A DNA stretch of 64,000 bases from Parvularcula sp964556115. GTDB taxonomy: Bacteria; Pseudomonadota; Alphaproteobacteria; Caulobacterales; Parvularculaceae. Of this stretch, positions 40,909 through 49,028 are shown piece after piece. How positions within the stretch are numbered: the first letter of the stretch is position 1; every line of letters begins with the position of its first letter. A program made the position numbers and the translations under genes. The notes under the pieces are model-generated. The model did no database searches. It was not told the origin of the DNA and worked only from the letters and a program-made list of their open reading frames with translations. Location of the stretch: assembly GCA_964556115.1 (NCBI GenBank), contig CAZKVC010000005.1:143889-207888 (forward strand). The letters run 5' to 3'.

Positions 40909-40921
40909 GGGCCGGACCCTA
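40906..40921. repeat. Palindrome supplying the stop codons of two convergent genes
   Basis: TAGGGGCCGGACCCTA, a 16-base near-perfect palindrome. Its first three bases are the plus-strand stop (TAG, 40906-40908) and its last three the minus-strand stop (40919-40921). A related AGGGTCCGGACCCT sits at 35983-35996 on the stop of the DUF4197 gene. Confidence 0.6.
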
Positions 40922-41680
40922 GAGGAAGAGGTCGAGGATCCAGCCGAAGGGGCCGCCGCTTCCGCCTTCCTGGGGCGGCAGCTCGGTGTGGATAAGCATG
41001 TCCCCCTCGCCCTTGATGCGGACATTTTCCGCCTCGCCGCTCTTCAGGTACTGGCCGCTCGAGAAGACCTTGCCATTGGCCGAGAAGCTGCCGCGGACGG
41101 CAGCGACGTAATTGGTGTCGACGATGACCGAATCGTCGGTCCTCAGGGGCTTGCTGAAACTGCGGCCGGGCGCCTTGATCCAGACGGTCCCCTCCCCGGT
41201 GACCTCCGTCAGGGTCCAAAATTCGCGCTTCGCCACCCGGCGGACCGTGAATTCGAGATCGCCGCGATGCCCGAGATAGAGTGCGGGCTGGAGGAAGACC
41301 GGAATGCCGCCGGTCACGGGCAGGCCGAGGACCGTGCCGTGGAAATCCCGTCCGGCGATGATCTGAACCGGGCCTTCCGCCTCGAAACGGTTCGCCCAGA
41401 GGTTCTGACCCGAGAAAAGGCCGATCAGCGGCAGCCGCCGCGACGCGATGCGGCTGGTCTTCATCCTGAAGAGCCCATCGGCATAGATCAGCGAAGACCG
41501 GCGCACGTAAGCGGTTTCACCTGCTGCGAGGTCGAAAGTGAGGACATGCCGGTCCTCGACATCCGGCTGGCGCAGGGCGACTTCCGCTTCCCCCTGGCCG
41601 GTCGGCACGATGGGGAGGCGGCGCAGAAGCTTCGCGCCGCGCTCGGCTGCGGATCGGTGGATGGGGCGCCTGTCGGTCAT
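40919..41680 (-). CDS. AIM24/TIGR00266-like protein
   Basis: A 253-residue all-beta protein. The pattern YVRRSSLIYADGLFRMKTS, LFSGQNLWANRFEAEGPVQIIAG and the C-terminal LTEVTGEGTVWIKAPG with DDSVIVDTNYVAAV resembles the AIM24 family (TRAP-RNA-binding-attenuator-like fold), members of which include the mitochondrial inner-membrane protein AIM24. The first 30 residues are basic and not a clear signal peptide. Molecular function unknown. It is divergent from pth. Confidence 0.6.
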   Translation of the reverse strand: MTDRRPIHRSAAERGAKLLRRLPIVPTGQGEAEVALRQPDVEDRHVLTFDLAAGETAYVRRSSLIYADGLFRMKTSRIASRRLPLIGLFSGQNLWANRFEAEGPVQIIAGRDFHGTVLGLPVTGGIPVFLQPALYLGHRGDLEFTVRRVAKREFWTLTEVTGEGTVWIKAPGRSFSKPLRTDDSVIVDTNYVAAVRGSFSANGKVFSSGQYLKSGEAENVRIKGEGDMLIHTELPPQEGGSGGPFGWILDLFL

Positions 41681-41766
41681 GATTGAAGATGTAGCCCGCG
41701 CTTATGAAAATTTGAGCACTGCAATGCCTCTTTTCACCGCGCCCCAAGCTTGCTTTGAGGCGAACC

Positions 41767-42456
41767 ATGTTTCTCCTCGTCGGGCTTGGCAATCCAGGCA
41801 GCAAATATGCGGGCAACCGCCACAATGCAGGCTTCATGGCGATCGACGCGATCGCCGAGGCGCAAGGCATGCCGCCTTTCCGCTCCAAGTTTCAGGGCGA
41901 GGTGACCGAAGGGCGGCTCGGAAGCGAGAAGGCGCTGCTTCTCAAACCGCAGACCTATTATAACGAAAGCGGCCGGGCCGTGCAGGAAGCCGCGCGGTTT
42001 CACAAGATCACGCCAGCCGAGATCATCGTCTTCCATGACGAGATCGACCTTGCGCCCGGGAAGCTGCGCATCAAGCAGGGCGGCGGGCTGGCGGGGAACA
42101 ACGGCCTCAAGTCGATCGCCGCGCATCTTTCTCCCGATGTCTGGCGGGTGCGGATCGGGATCGGTCATCCCGGCCACAAGGACGCCGTCACGCGCCATGT
42201 CCTGAAGGATTTCGCCAAGGAAGAACGCGAAGGCTGGTTCGGGGAGCTTCTTGATCGGCTTGGCCCCGCGGCTTCCGAACTCCTTCCCCTCACCGAGGAG
42301 ACCACCAACCGCTTCGTCTCGCAGGTTCTCCAGCCCCCGAAGCGCGACCCCAAACCAAAGCCTGCCGCGCCTGAGGCTCAGCCGGCACCGCCAAAGAAGG
42401 ATGAGAAAAGCTCGCCCTTCGACATCCTCTCCCGGCTGCGAGGCCCGAAGGACTGA
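41767..42456 (+). CDS. pth: Peptidyl-tRNA hydrolase
   Basis: A 229-residue Pth that frees tRNA from peptidyl-tRNA dropped by stalled ribosomes. The active-site residues are visible: Asn in VGLGNPGSKYAG, the catalytic His in NRHNAGFMA, and Asp in VFHDEIDLAPGKLRIK with the GGGLAGNNGLKSI loop. A C-terminal Pro/Lys-rich tail of about 40 residues is an extension beyond the enzyme core, often seen in alphaproteobacteria. The ATG at 41767 (GAGG 7 bases upstream) is preferred to a TTG 12 bases earlier. ychF follows, a common neighbour pair. Confidence 0.96.
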   Translation: MFLLVGLGNPGSKYAGNRHNAGFMAIDAIAEAQGMPPFRSKFQGEVTEGRLGSEKALLLKPQTYYNESGRAVQEAARFHKITPAEIIVFHDEIDLAPGKLRIKQGGGLAGNNGLKSIAAHLSPDVWRVRIGIGHPGHKDAVTRHVLKDFAKEEREGWFGELLDRLGPAASELLPLTEETTNRFVSQVLQPPKRDPKPKPAAPEAQPAPPKKDEKSSPFDILSRLRGPKD

Positions 42457-42525
42457 ACCTCAACGGCCCTACTTTTGTTACCCGGCTTGTTTTATGGCCG
42501 GATTTTTCTCGAAGGATTCGAACCT

Positions 42526-43623
42526 ATGGGTTTCAAATGCGGCATTGTCGGGCTGCCCAATGTCGGCAAGTCCACGCTGTTCAATGCGCTGACCAAGACG
42601 GCGGCGGCGCAGGCTGCCAACTATCCCTTCTGCACGATCGAGCCCAATGTGGGCGATGTCGCCGTGCCCGAACCGCGCCTCGGCAAGCTGGCGGAGATCG
42701 CCAAATCGGCCGAGATCATCCCCTCGCGCCTTCAGTTCGTGGACATCGCCGGGCTCGTCAAAGGTGCCTCCAAGGGCGAGGGGCTGGGCAACCAGTTTCT
42801 CGCCAATATCCGCGAGGTTGACGCTGTCGCCTATGTGCTGCGCTGCTTCGAGGATGACGACATCACCCATGTCGAAGGCCGGATCGACCCCGTCGCCGAC
42901 TGGGAGACCGTCGAGACCGAGCTCATGCTGGCCGATCTCGATAGCCTCGAGAAACGCCGCGTCAATCTCGAGAAGAAGGCGAAGGGGCAGGACAAGGAAG
43001 CCAAGGAGACCCTCGTTCTGGTCGACCGGGCCCTGGCGGAGCTTCGCGAAGGTCGCCCGGCGCGTACGGCGGAAGTCTCGCCGGACGAAGCCAAAGCGTG
43101 GAAGGGGCTTCAGCTTCTCACCACCAAGCCCGTTCTCTTCGTTGCCAATGTCGATGAAGAATCGGCGGCTTCGGGAAACGAATATTCAAAGAAGGTCGGC
43201 GAAGAAGCAGGAAAACAGAATGCGAAAGCCGTGACCATCTCTGCGAAGATCGAATCGGAGCTCGCCACCCTGGACGATGCGGAAGCCGAGGAATATCTCG
43301 CGGAATTGGGGTTGGAAGAGCCAGGGCTCAACCGGCTCATCAGGGCTGGCTACGACCTTCTTGGTCTTCACACTTACTTTACCGCCGGGCCGAAGGAGGC
43401 CCGTGCCTGGACCGTGAGGCGCGGAGCCCTTGCTCCGGAGGCTGCCGGGGTTATTCACACGGACTTCGAAAAGAAGTTCATTCGGGCCGAGACAATCTCC
43501 TATGAGGACTATGTCTCATTGGGCGGTGAAGCTGGAGCGAAGGATGCCGGCAAGCAGCGTATCGAAGGGAAAGACTACGTCGTGCAGGACGGCGACGTAA
43601 TGCATTTCCGAACAGGGAACTGA
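42526..43623 (+). CDS. ychF: Redox-regulated ATPase YchF
   Basis: A 365-residue OBG-family P-loop NTPase (YchF/OLA1), unusual in preferring ATP. The P-loop GIVGLPNVGKSTLFNALTK is at the N-terminus, switch-II VDIAGLVKGASKGEGLGNQ near 68, a coiled-coil insertion follows, and the C-terminal TGS domain ends with GKDYVVQDGDVMHFR. It binds ribosomes and takes part in stress responses. The ATG at 42526 is 9 bases after AAGGA. The next gene begins 3 bases after its stop. Confidence 0.96.
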   Translation: MGFKCGIVGLPNVGKSTLFNALTKTAAAQAANYPFCTIEPNVGDVAVPEPRLGKLAEIAKSAEIIPSRLQFVDIAGLVKGASKGEGLGNQFLANIREVDAVAYVLRCFEDDDITHVEGRIDPVADWETVETELMLADLDSLEKRRVNLEKKAKGQDKEAKETLVLVDRALAELREGRPARTAEVSPDEAKAWKGLQLLTTKPVLFVANVDEESAASGNEYSKKVGEEAGKQNAKAVTISAKIESELATLDDAEAEEYLAELGLEEPGLNRLIRAGYDLLGLHTYFTAGPKEARAWTVRRGALAPEAAGVIHTDFEKKFIRAETISYEDYVSLGGEAGAKDAGKQRIEGKDYVVQDGDVMHFRTGN

Positions 43624-43626
43624 GGG

Positions 43627-44820
43627 ATGACGAAAGAGCACGGGCTCGCAGGGCTGTTCGGTGACGACGGCACCGTGACGACGAAGACCAAGGGCGGGGA
43701 AGAGCAGGCCTCTTCCGAGCTCCCGCCCGTGCTCGACGATGCCGATCGTTCGCCGCTCGACATGCTGGCCGAGAAGATCGGCTTCGAGGACCAGACCTTC
43801 GAGAAGACGCCTTCTCCAGGCAAGGCGCGTCGCGAGGAGCCGGAGGACTATGCCGCCGATCCCTTCCCGCCCTCTTCCTACGCGGACGCCGATCCCTTCC
43901 CGCCCTCTTCCTACGCGGACGACGAGGACGATTACGGCGGGCCGCAGGATGCATCGCCCTTCGACTATGGCGATGACGAACGCCTTGCGGATGAGGTGTC
44001 GGGTTTCAGCGGCGCCGAGGCACAGGAAGGCATCTTGTGCTTCCTGCTCGAAGGGCACGATGCACGCGGGCGCCGCCGGACGCTCGAAGCCCTGAACATG
44101 GCGGCGGGCAACGGCGCCGTGCGCCTGCGCACTCTGCCTGGCGGCGCTTTCGACATGGACCGCGTCCTGCGCGAGGCGATCAGTGATACCGATTGCGCCT
44201 ATGTCGCCTTTCTCTCCTCGGGTACCGAGCCGGCCGATGACTGGGCGAGCGAGGTTGCCAAGGCTTTCGAGGACCAGCCCAAGGCCGCTGCAGTCGGCGT
44301 GAGGGCTGCCAATTCCGATCCGCTCAGCCCCTGGGCCAGGGTTTCGTTTTTCATGGATGAAGCCGAACGCCAGATCGGCATCGCGCGGGGCTTCGACACC
44401 ATGGTCTTCCGGGTCAGCGCCCTTCGTGAACTCGGCGACCAGCTCGGCGTGGCCGTGCGCAACGGCAATCTCGTCCCGGCGATCCAGGGGCGTGGCCACC
44501 GCATCGGTAATGCACCCGAGGCGCGGGTGTCCCTGCTGACGCCGTCCAAACGCCGTGACGTCCTCGACCATGTCCGTGAACAGGCCCGGCTGGCTGCCCG
44601 AATCAAGGCCAAGGGGCGCGGCCCCCTGCGCCGCACCTTGTCGGCAGCAGGCATCATGCTCAGCGTTCCGATGCGGATCATGGCCGTGCGCTCTGCCGCC
44701 AAGCGGTCGATCGGCAGCACCCAGTTCCGCGAGGTGGCATCGAAGGCGACCATGGCGATCTTCGCCGACCGCCGCGTCCGGGCCCTGACCATGCTCAAGC
44801 CGGGCCGCGATCTTCACTGA
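43627..44820 (+). CDS. Glycosyltransferase-like protein with a disordered acidic N-terminus
   Basis: A 397-residue protein coupled to ychF by a 3-base gap. The first 130 residues are acidic, Pro/Ser-rich and probably disordered, with a perfect tandem duplication of an 11-residue unit (ADPFPPSSYAD). Residues 133-300 resemble a family 2 (GT-A) glycosyltransferase core: RRRTLEALNMAAGNGAVRL, then TDCAYVAFLSSGTEPADDW, where the usual DxD is not obvious. A basic region (about 310-390) has one weakly hydrophobic stretch. It may be a degenerate or divergent transferase; the call is by pattern only. Confidence 0.5.
   Translation: MTKEHGLAGLFGDDGTVTTKTKGGEEQASSELPPVLDDADRSPLDMLAEKIGFEDQTFEKTPSPGKARREEPEDYAADPFPPSSYADADPFPPSSYADDEDDYGGPQDASPFDYGDDERLADEVSGFSGAEAQEGILCFLLEGHDARGRRRTLEALNMAAGNGAVRLRTLPGGAFDMDRVLREAISDTDCAYVAFLSSGTEPADDWASEVAKAFEDQPKAAAVGVRAANSDPLSPWARVSFFMDEAERQIGIARGFDTMVFRVSALRELGDQLGVAVRNGNLVPAIQGRGHRIGNAPEARVSLLTPSKRRDVLDHVREQARLAARIKAKGRGPLRRTLSAAGIMLSVPMRIMAVRSAAKRSIGSTQFREVASKATMAIFADRRVRALTMLKPGRDLH
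43855..43920 (+). repeat. Perfect 33-bp tandem duplication
   Basis: The 33 bases at 43855-43887 are repeated without change at 43888-43920, in frame, giving two copies of ADPFPPSSYAD in the disordered region of the glycosyltransferase-like protein. Identity at third codon positions points to a recent duplication. Confidence 0.95.
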
Positions 44821-44823
44821 GCG

Positions 44824-45117
44824 CTAGAACTTGCCGCGCAGCCGCAGGCTCTCAGTATTGAGCGCATGAAGGTCCGCTTGGCCTGCCAGCGCTTTCTCGC
44901 CGAGCGCCGTGGCTGCGCGCAGCAATCCTTCATCCGCGTGGCGGTAGGCCGGACGCTTCTCGATCACTTCGTACCACACGCGTCCCGCCGCGTTGTCGAG
45001 AAGGATGCGCTGGAAACAATGATCCAAATGGACCGGCCAGTCCCTGTCCCTGGCCGCTTGCGGCATCTGCTTGCGGGTGAGGTCAAGCCAGCGGCGTTCG
45101 AGTTCGTCGCGCGTCAT
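44824..45117 (-). CDS. Small conserved protein, unknown function
   Basis: A 97-residue soluble protein, mostly helical, with DRDWPVHLDHCFQRILLDNA and WYEVIEKRPAYRHADEGLL. From memory this matches a family common in alphaproteobacteria that is often labelled, without basis, as an acetyltransferase; it has no GNAT acetyl-CoA motif. It is convergent with the glycosyltransferase-like gene (3-base gap) and divergent from the TRAP operon. Function unknown. Confidence 0.7.
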   Translation of the reverse strand: MTRDELERRWLDLTRKQMPQAARDRDWPVHLDHCFQRILLDNAAGRVWYEVIEKRPAYRHADEGLLRAATALGEKALAGQADLHALNTESLRLRGKF

Positions 45118-45195
45118 GGCTGGGAACTAGACGCGGAAGGCAACCCCGGCCACATTGCGCAGCTCTGAGGAAACCAGACCGGAAGCGGGGCAGAA

Positions 45196-46326
45196 GTGGC
45201 TGACAAGGCACGCCGCGGATTTTTGAAAAAGGCGGCACTGGCCGCGCCATTGGCGCTGGCGGCCTGCGACTGCGCGGAGCGGTGCGAAGCGGTGCTGCCG
45301 GCGAGCGAGGGCAGCGGGCTTAAGCCCCGGCGGCTCAAGATGGTGACGACCTGGCCGAAGGACTTCCCCGGCCTCGGCGATGCGGCAGAGCGGACGGCGG
45401 ATTTCATCCGCATGCTGTCGGGGGGTGCGATCGACATCGAGGTCTTCGCCGCGGGCGAGCTCGTCGGTGCCTTCGACAGCTATGACGCCGTCGTCTCCGG
45501 CGCGGCTGATCTCTATCACGGTGCGGATTATTACTGGACGTCGAAGTCGAGGGCCTATCCCTATTTCACCGCCGTCCCCTTCGGCATGACCGCGCCCGAG
45601 CAGATCGGCTGGCTCGAAGCGGGAGGCGGCCAGCAGCTTTGGGACAGGCTTGCCGCGCCCTTCGGTATCAAGCCCTTCGCGGCGGGTAATACGGGCCACC
45701 AGCTCGGCGGCTGGTTCAAGCGGGAGCTGAGGAATGTCGATGACCTGCGCGGCTTGAAGATCCGCATGCCCGGCATCGGCGGCGAAGTCATGCGCCGGGC
45801 AGGCGCGACCCCCGTTCTTCTTCCGGGGTCTGAGCTTTACCAATCGCTGCAGTCCGGCGCGATCGAAGCGACCGAATGGGTGGGCCCATGGAACGACCTC
45901 GCCATGGGTTTCTACCGTGAGGCGCAGTATTACATGTGGCCCGGCTTTCATGAACCGAACGCCCAGCTCGCCATCGGCATGAACCTCGACCTCTGGGAGA
46001 CGCTCAACCCGCAGGAACAGGCGATCTTCGAAGCCGCGGCGCGCTCGGCGAACCATGAGAGCCTCGGCACCTATGTCATCAGGAACGCCGAAGCGCTCCG
46101 TGTGCTGACCGAGGAGCACGGCGCCGAGCTGACCCCCATGCCGGACGATGTCATGGCGCTTCTGGCGGAGAAGACCGTCGAGGTTCTGGAGGAGATTGCC
46201 GAAAGCTCTCCCATCGCCCGCGAGATCCATGAGAGCTATATGGGGACGCTGAAGGCCACCATGCCGCTGACCGCGATCACCGACGCGGCCTTCATCGAGC
46301 AGCGCCAGAGGCTTCTTTCGCTGTGA
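45196..46326 (+). CDS. dctP: TRAP transporter substrate-binding protein (DctP/TakP family)
   Basis: A 376-residue periplasmic solute-binding protein. The N-terminus combines a twin-arginine motif (RRGFLKKAAL) with a lipobox (LAAC, Cys23), so it may be a Tat-exported lipoprotein. The family core shows ADLYHGADYYWTSKSRAYPYF, GHQLGGWFKREL and LKIRMPGIGGEVMRRAGATP with the substrate-carboxylate Arg, and GAIEATEWVGPWND as in TakP-type proteins that bind 2-oxo or hydroxy acids. The start is GTG. The stop overlaps the next start (GTGA). Substrate not determined. Confidence 0.92.
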   Translation: MADKARRGFLKKAALAAPLALAACDCAERCEAVLPASEGSGLKPRRLKMVTTWPKDFPGLGDAAERTADFIRMLSGGAIDIEVFAAGELVGAFDSYDAVVSGAADLYHGADYYWTSKSRAYPYFTAVPFGMTAPEQIGWLEAGGGQQLWDRLAAPFGIKPFAAGNTGHQLGGWFKRELRNVDDLRGLKIRMPGIGGEVMRRAGATPVLLPGSELYQSLQSGAIEATEWVGPWNDLAMGFYREAQYYMWPGFHEPNAQLAIGMNLDLWETLNPQEQAIFEAAARSANHESLGTYVIRNAEALRVLTEEHGAELTPMPDDVMALLAEKTVEVLEEIAESSPIAREIHESYMGTLKATMPLTAITDAAFIEQRQRLLSL

Positions 46327-46853
46327 GTTTCTGGCCGGTTTCAGTTCTGACCGACCCCGTCGCGCGGCTTCGCCGCTATGTGCCGGCTGCGTGGTTCTGC
46401 GCAACCGTTCCGGCGCTCATCATCGTCGCGCTGCTCGAGAACATCGTCCCGCGGGAGATGCTGGACCGGGCGAACGAGGTGGTCTTCGACCCTTCGGTCC
46501 CCTTTCCTGTCCTCGCTTTCGGGATCGTCCTCTTCGCGCCTCTTTTCGAGACCCTCATCATGGCAGCCCTCTTCTGGGTGATGCGGAAGATGGGCGTCCC
46601 GGCAGGCTGGCAGATCGCCGTCCAGACCGTCGGCTGGGGAATTGCCCACGGCGCGCAGGCCGCAGTCTGGGCCTTCGCGCCAGCCTGGCTCTTCTTCGTC
46701 TTCTCGGTCATCTATCTGACGCAGAGACAGCGATCAGAGCGCCGCGCCATCCTGGTGACGACGCTCGTCCACGCGCTCAACAACGCGTTGCCGGTCATCA
46801 TCTACGGCCTCGGTCTTTATACCGATCTCCTACCCGAAGGGTCCGGCCTCTGA
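46323..46853 (+). CDS. CPBP/ABI-like membrane protein (CAAX-protease-related)
   Basis: A 176-residue protein with about five membrane segments. Motifs recall CPBP-family intramembrane glutamate proteases: LFETLI (Glu76, where the family usually has two Glu and a later Arg), VGWGIAH (His109) and LVHALNN (His150, Asn153/154). The first motif is degenerate, so activity is doubtful. It lies inside the TRAP operon, starting on GTG overlapped with the dctP stop and sharing one base with dctQ. Its role with the transporter is unknown. Confidence 0.65.
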   Translation: MSFWPVSVLTDPVARLRRYVPAAWFCATVPALIIVALLENIVPREMLDRANEVVFDPSVPFPVLAFGIVLFAPLFETLIMAALFWVMRKMGVPAGWQIAVQTVGWGIAHGAQAAVWAFAPAWLFFVFSVIYLTQRQRSERRAILVTTLVHALNNALPVIIYGLGLYTDLLPEGSGL

Positions 46854-47413
46854 TGATCGCCCCCGTCATTCTCTGCGCGGTTCTCCTCCTGCCGCTTGGT
46901 TTCGCTTTTCGCTCGCGGAAGGCCGAAGCCGCGATTGCATCGGTGCCGAAGGCCGCATTCCGCATCGCCGCCGGGGCGGGCCTTCTTCTGCTCCTCGTTC
47001 AACTCACGGTGGTCCTTTTGAGGAGCATCTTCTCGGTCAGCTTCATCTGGCTTCAGGAGGCGACGCTTTACCTTTTCGGGGCGATGTTCCTCCTCTCCTC
47101 CGGCGCGCTCCTCCTCAGTGAAGGGCATGTCCGGGTCGATATCTTCTACGCCAAGGCATCCGAGCGGCGCCGGGCGCTGATCGACCTTGTCGGCATGGTC
47201 GTCTTCATCCTGCCGCTGAGCTTTCTCATCATCATCGTCTCCTGGAACTACGTCCTGACGAGCTGGGTGCAGCTTGAGCGGAGCCAGGAAGCGTCCGGCG
47301 TCCACGCCGTCTTCCTTCTCAAGACCATGATCCCCCTCTTCGCGGCCCTTCTGGCCCTTGCCGCCGAAGCGCGCATACCGGGCCTCGTGCGCCAGTTGCG
47401 GAAGGCGCCGTGA
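46853..47413 (+). CDS. dctQ: TRAP transporter small membrane subunit (DctQ)
   Basis: A 186-residue protein with four to five helices. SVSFIWLQEATLYLFGAMFLL and EGHVRVDIFYAKASERRRALID are hallmarks of DctQ subunits that pair with 2-oxo-acid-type DctM proteins. It helps couple the DctM permease to the binding protein. An extra N-terminal helix (about 1-18) is present. The ATG overlaps the previous stop by one base (TGATG), and the stop overlaps the dctM GTG. Confidence 0.92.
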   Translation: MIAPVILCAVLLLPLGFAFRSRKAEAAIASVPKAAFRIAAGAGLLLLLVQLTVVLLRSIFSVSFIWLQEATLYLFGAMFLLSSGALLLSEGHVRVDIFYAKASERRRALIDLVGMVVFILPLSFLIIIVSWNYVLTSWVQLERSQEASGVHAVFLLKTMIPLFAALLALAAEARIPGLVRQLRKAP

Positions 47414-49014
47414 TCGACCAGCTGATCCTCTGCTTCTGCGCCTGCGCGACCTGGCTCGACATCGCCATGGTGGTGACGCTCTGCGCGCTGCTGCTCGCAG
47501 GGTTCCCGGCGGCCTTCACCCTCGCAGGCACGGCGCTTCTCTTCGCGCTACTCGGCCTCAGCATGGGCGCGATCGACCCGGCCTTCATCGCGGAGCCCTA
47601 TCCCATCCGCATCTTCGGGATCATCAAGAACCAGGTCCTGCTGGCGGTCCCGCTCTTCGTCCTGATGGGGGTGGTCCTGGAAAGAGCGAAGGTGGCCGAA
47701 GAACTCCTCGAGACGACCGCGCGGCTCTTCGGGCCCTTGCCCGGCGGGCTCGGTATCGGCGTGATGATCGTCGGTGCGCTCCTCGCCGCCTCGACCGGGA
47801 TCGTCGGCGCGACGGTGGTGACGATGGGGCTTCTCAGCCTGCCGACCATGCTGCGCCGCGGCTATGACCCGGCTCTCGCCTCAGGCTCCATCGCGGCGGC
47901 GGGTACCCTCGGTCAGGTGATCCCACCTTCAATCGTCCTCATCCTTCTTGGGGACGTCATGTCGAACGCCTATCAGGAGGCCCAGCTCAACCAGGGCGTC
48001 TTCTCGCCGGAGCCGATCTCGGTGGGGGACCTCTTCGCAGGGGCTCTGATCCCGGGTCTGGTCCTTGTCGGGCTCTACCTTCTCTATCTCGTGGCCACCG
48101 CCGCGATCAGGCCAGAGGCGAGCCCGGCCGTTCCGGCGGAAGACCGCTTCTCGCTGCAAGAAGGCGCCGTCGCCGCGGCGAAGACCCTGCCTGCGCCCCT
48201 GCTTCTCATCATCGCGGTCCTGGGTTCGATCCTTTCGGGAACAGCCACCGCGACCGAAGCGTCGGCCATCGGCGCGGCCGGGGCGTTCCTCATCGCCGGC
48301 AGCAAGCGCCGCATCGCGCGGGGGCCGGCAAGGGGCCTTGCGATAGCCGCCATGGTGTCTGCGGGCATCCTGTTCCTCCTCGCTGCGAATTTCGACCTGA
48401 GGCTGGGGCGTGAGGCCGCGTTCGCGGACAGTGTCGCCATCTTCCTCGCCATGGGCCTGACGGCGCTTCTGGCCGCGGGTCTGATCGCGTCGATCGTTGC
48501 GGTTGCCGGGGACATGCTGGGGCCGATCCTCTCGCGCACCACCGAAGTCACCTCGATGGTCTTCACGATCCTCATCGGCGCCGCCCTTTTCAGTCTCGTC
48601 TTCAGGGGGCTCGGAGGAGACGACACCGTGGCCGCCGCCCTCGAGGCCGCCCCCGGCGGGACTGCGGGCGCACTGATCGCCGTGATGATCGTCATGTTCC
48701 TCCTCGGCTTCTTCCTCGACTTCATCGAGATCACGCTGGTCGTCGTGCCGCTCGTTGCGCCGCCCCTTCTGATGGCAGGCGTCGACCCCGTCTGGCTCGG
48801 CGTCCTCATGGCCGTGAACCTTCAGACGAGCTTCCTCACCCCGCCCTTCGGCTTCGCGCTTTTCTACCTTCGCGGGGTCGCACCGGATGACGTGCCCACC
48901 GGGGCCATCTATAGAGGGGCACTTCCCTTCGTCGGCATCCAGATCCTGATGCTGCTGATCCTTGCGCTCCTGCCGGAGCTTGCCACATGGCTGCCCGAGC
49001 GCATCTATGGCTGA
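47410..49014 (+). CDS. dctM: TRAP transporter large permease subunit (DctM)
   Basis: A 534-residue sodium-driven permease of the DctM family with about 12-14 helices. GFPAAFTLAGTALLFALLG, LLAVPLFVLMGVVLERAKVAEELLE and IVGATVVTMGLLSLPTMLRRGY are diagnostic; TPPFGFALFYLRGVAPDD near the end is also typical. An insertion of about 60 residues in the middle (ISVGDLFAGALIPGLVLVG and following) fits the long form that accompanies TakP-type binding proteins. Start GTG, overlapping dctQ by 4 bases. Confidence 0.95.
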   Translation: MIDQLILCFCACATWLDIAMVVTLCALLLAGFPAAFTLAGTALLFALLGLSMGAIDPAFIAEPYPIRIFGIIKNQVLLAVPLFVLMGVVLERAKVAEELLETTARLFGPLPGGLGIGVMIVGALLAASTGIVGATVVTMGLLSLPTMLRRGYDPALASGSIAAAGTLGQVIPPSIVLILLGDVMSNAYQEAQLNQGVFSPEPISVGDLFAGALIPGLVLVGLYLLYLVATAAIRPEASPAVPAEDRFSLQEGAVAAAKTLPAPLLLIIAVLGSILSGTATATEASAIGAAGAFLIAGSKRRIARGPARGLAIAAMVSAGILFLLAANFDLRLGREAAFADSVAIFLAMGLTALLAAGLIASIVAVAGDMLGPILSRTTEVTSMVFTILIGAALFSLVFRGLGGDDTVAAALEAAPGGTAGALIAVMIVMFLLGFFLDFIEITLVVVPLVAPPLLMAGVDPVWLGVLMAVNLQTSFLTPPFGFALFYLRGVAPDDVPTGAIYRGALPFVGIQILMLLILALLPELATWLPERIYG

Positions 49015-49028
49015 TAAGAGAGTGACCC

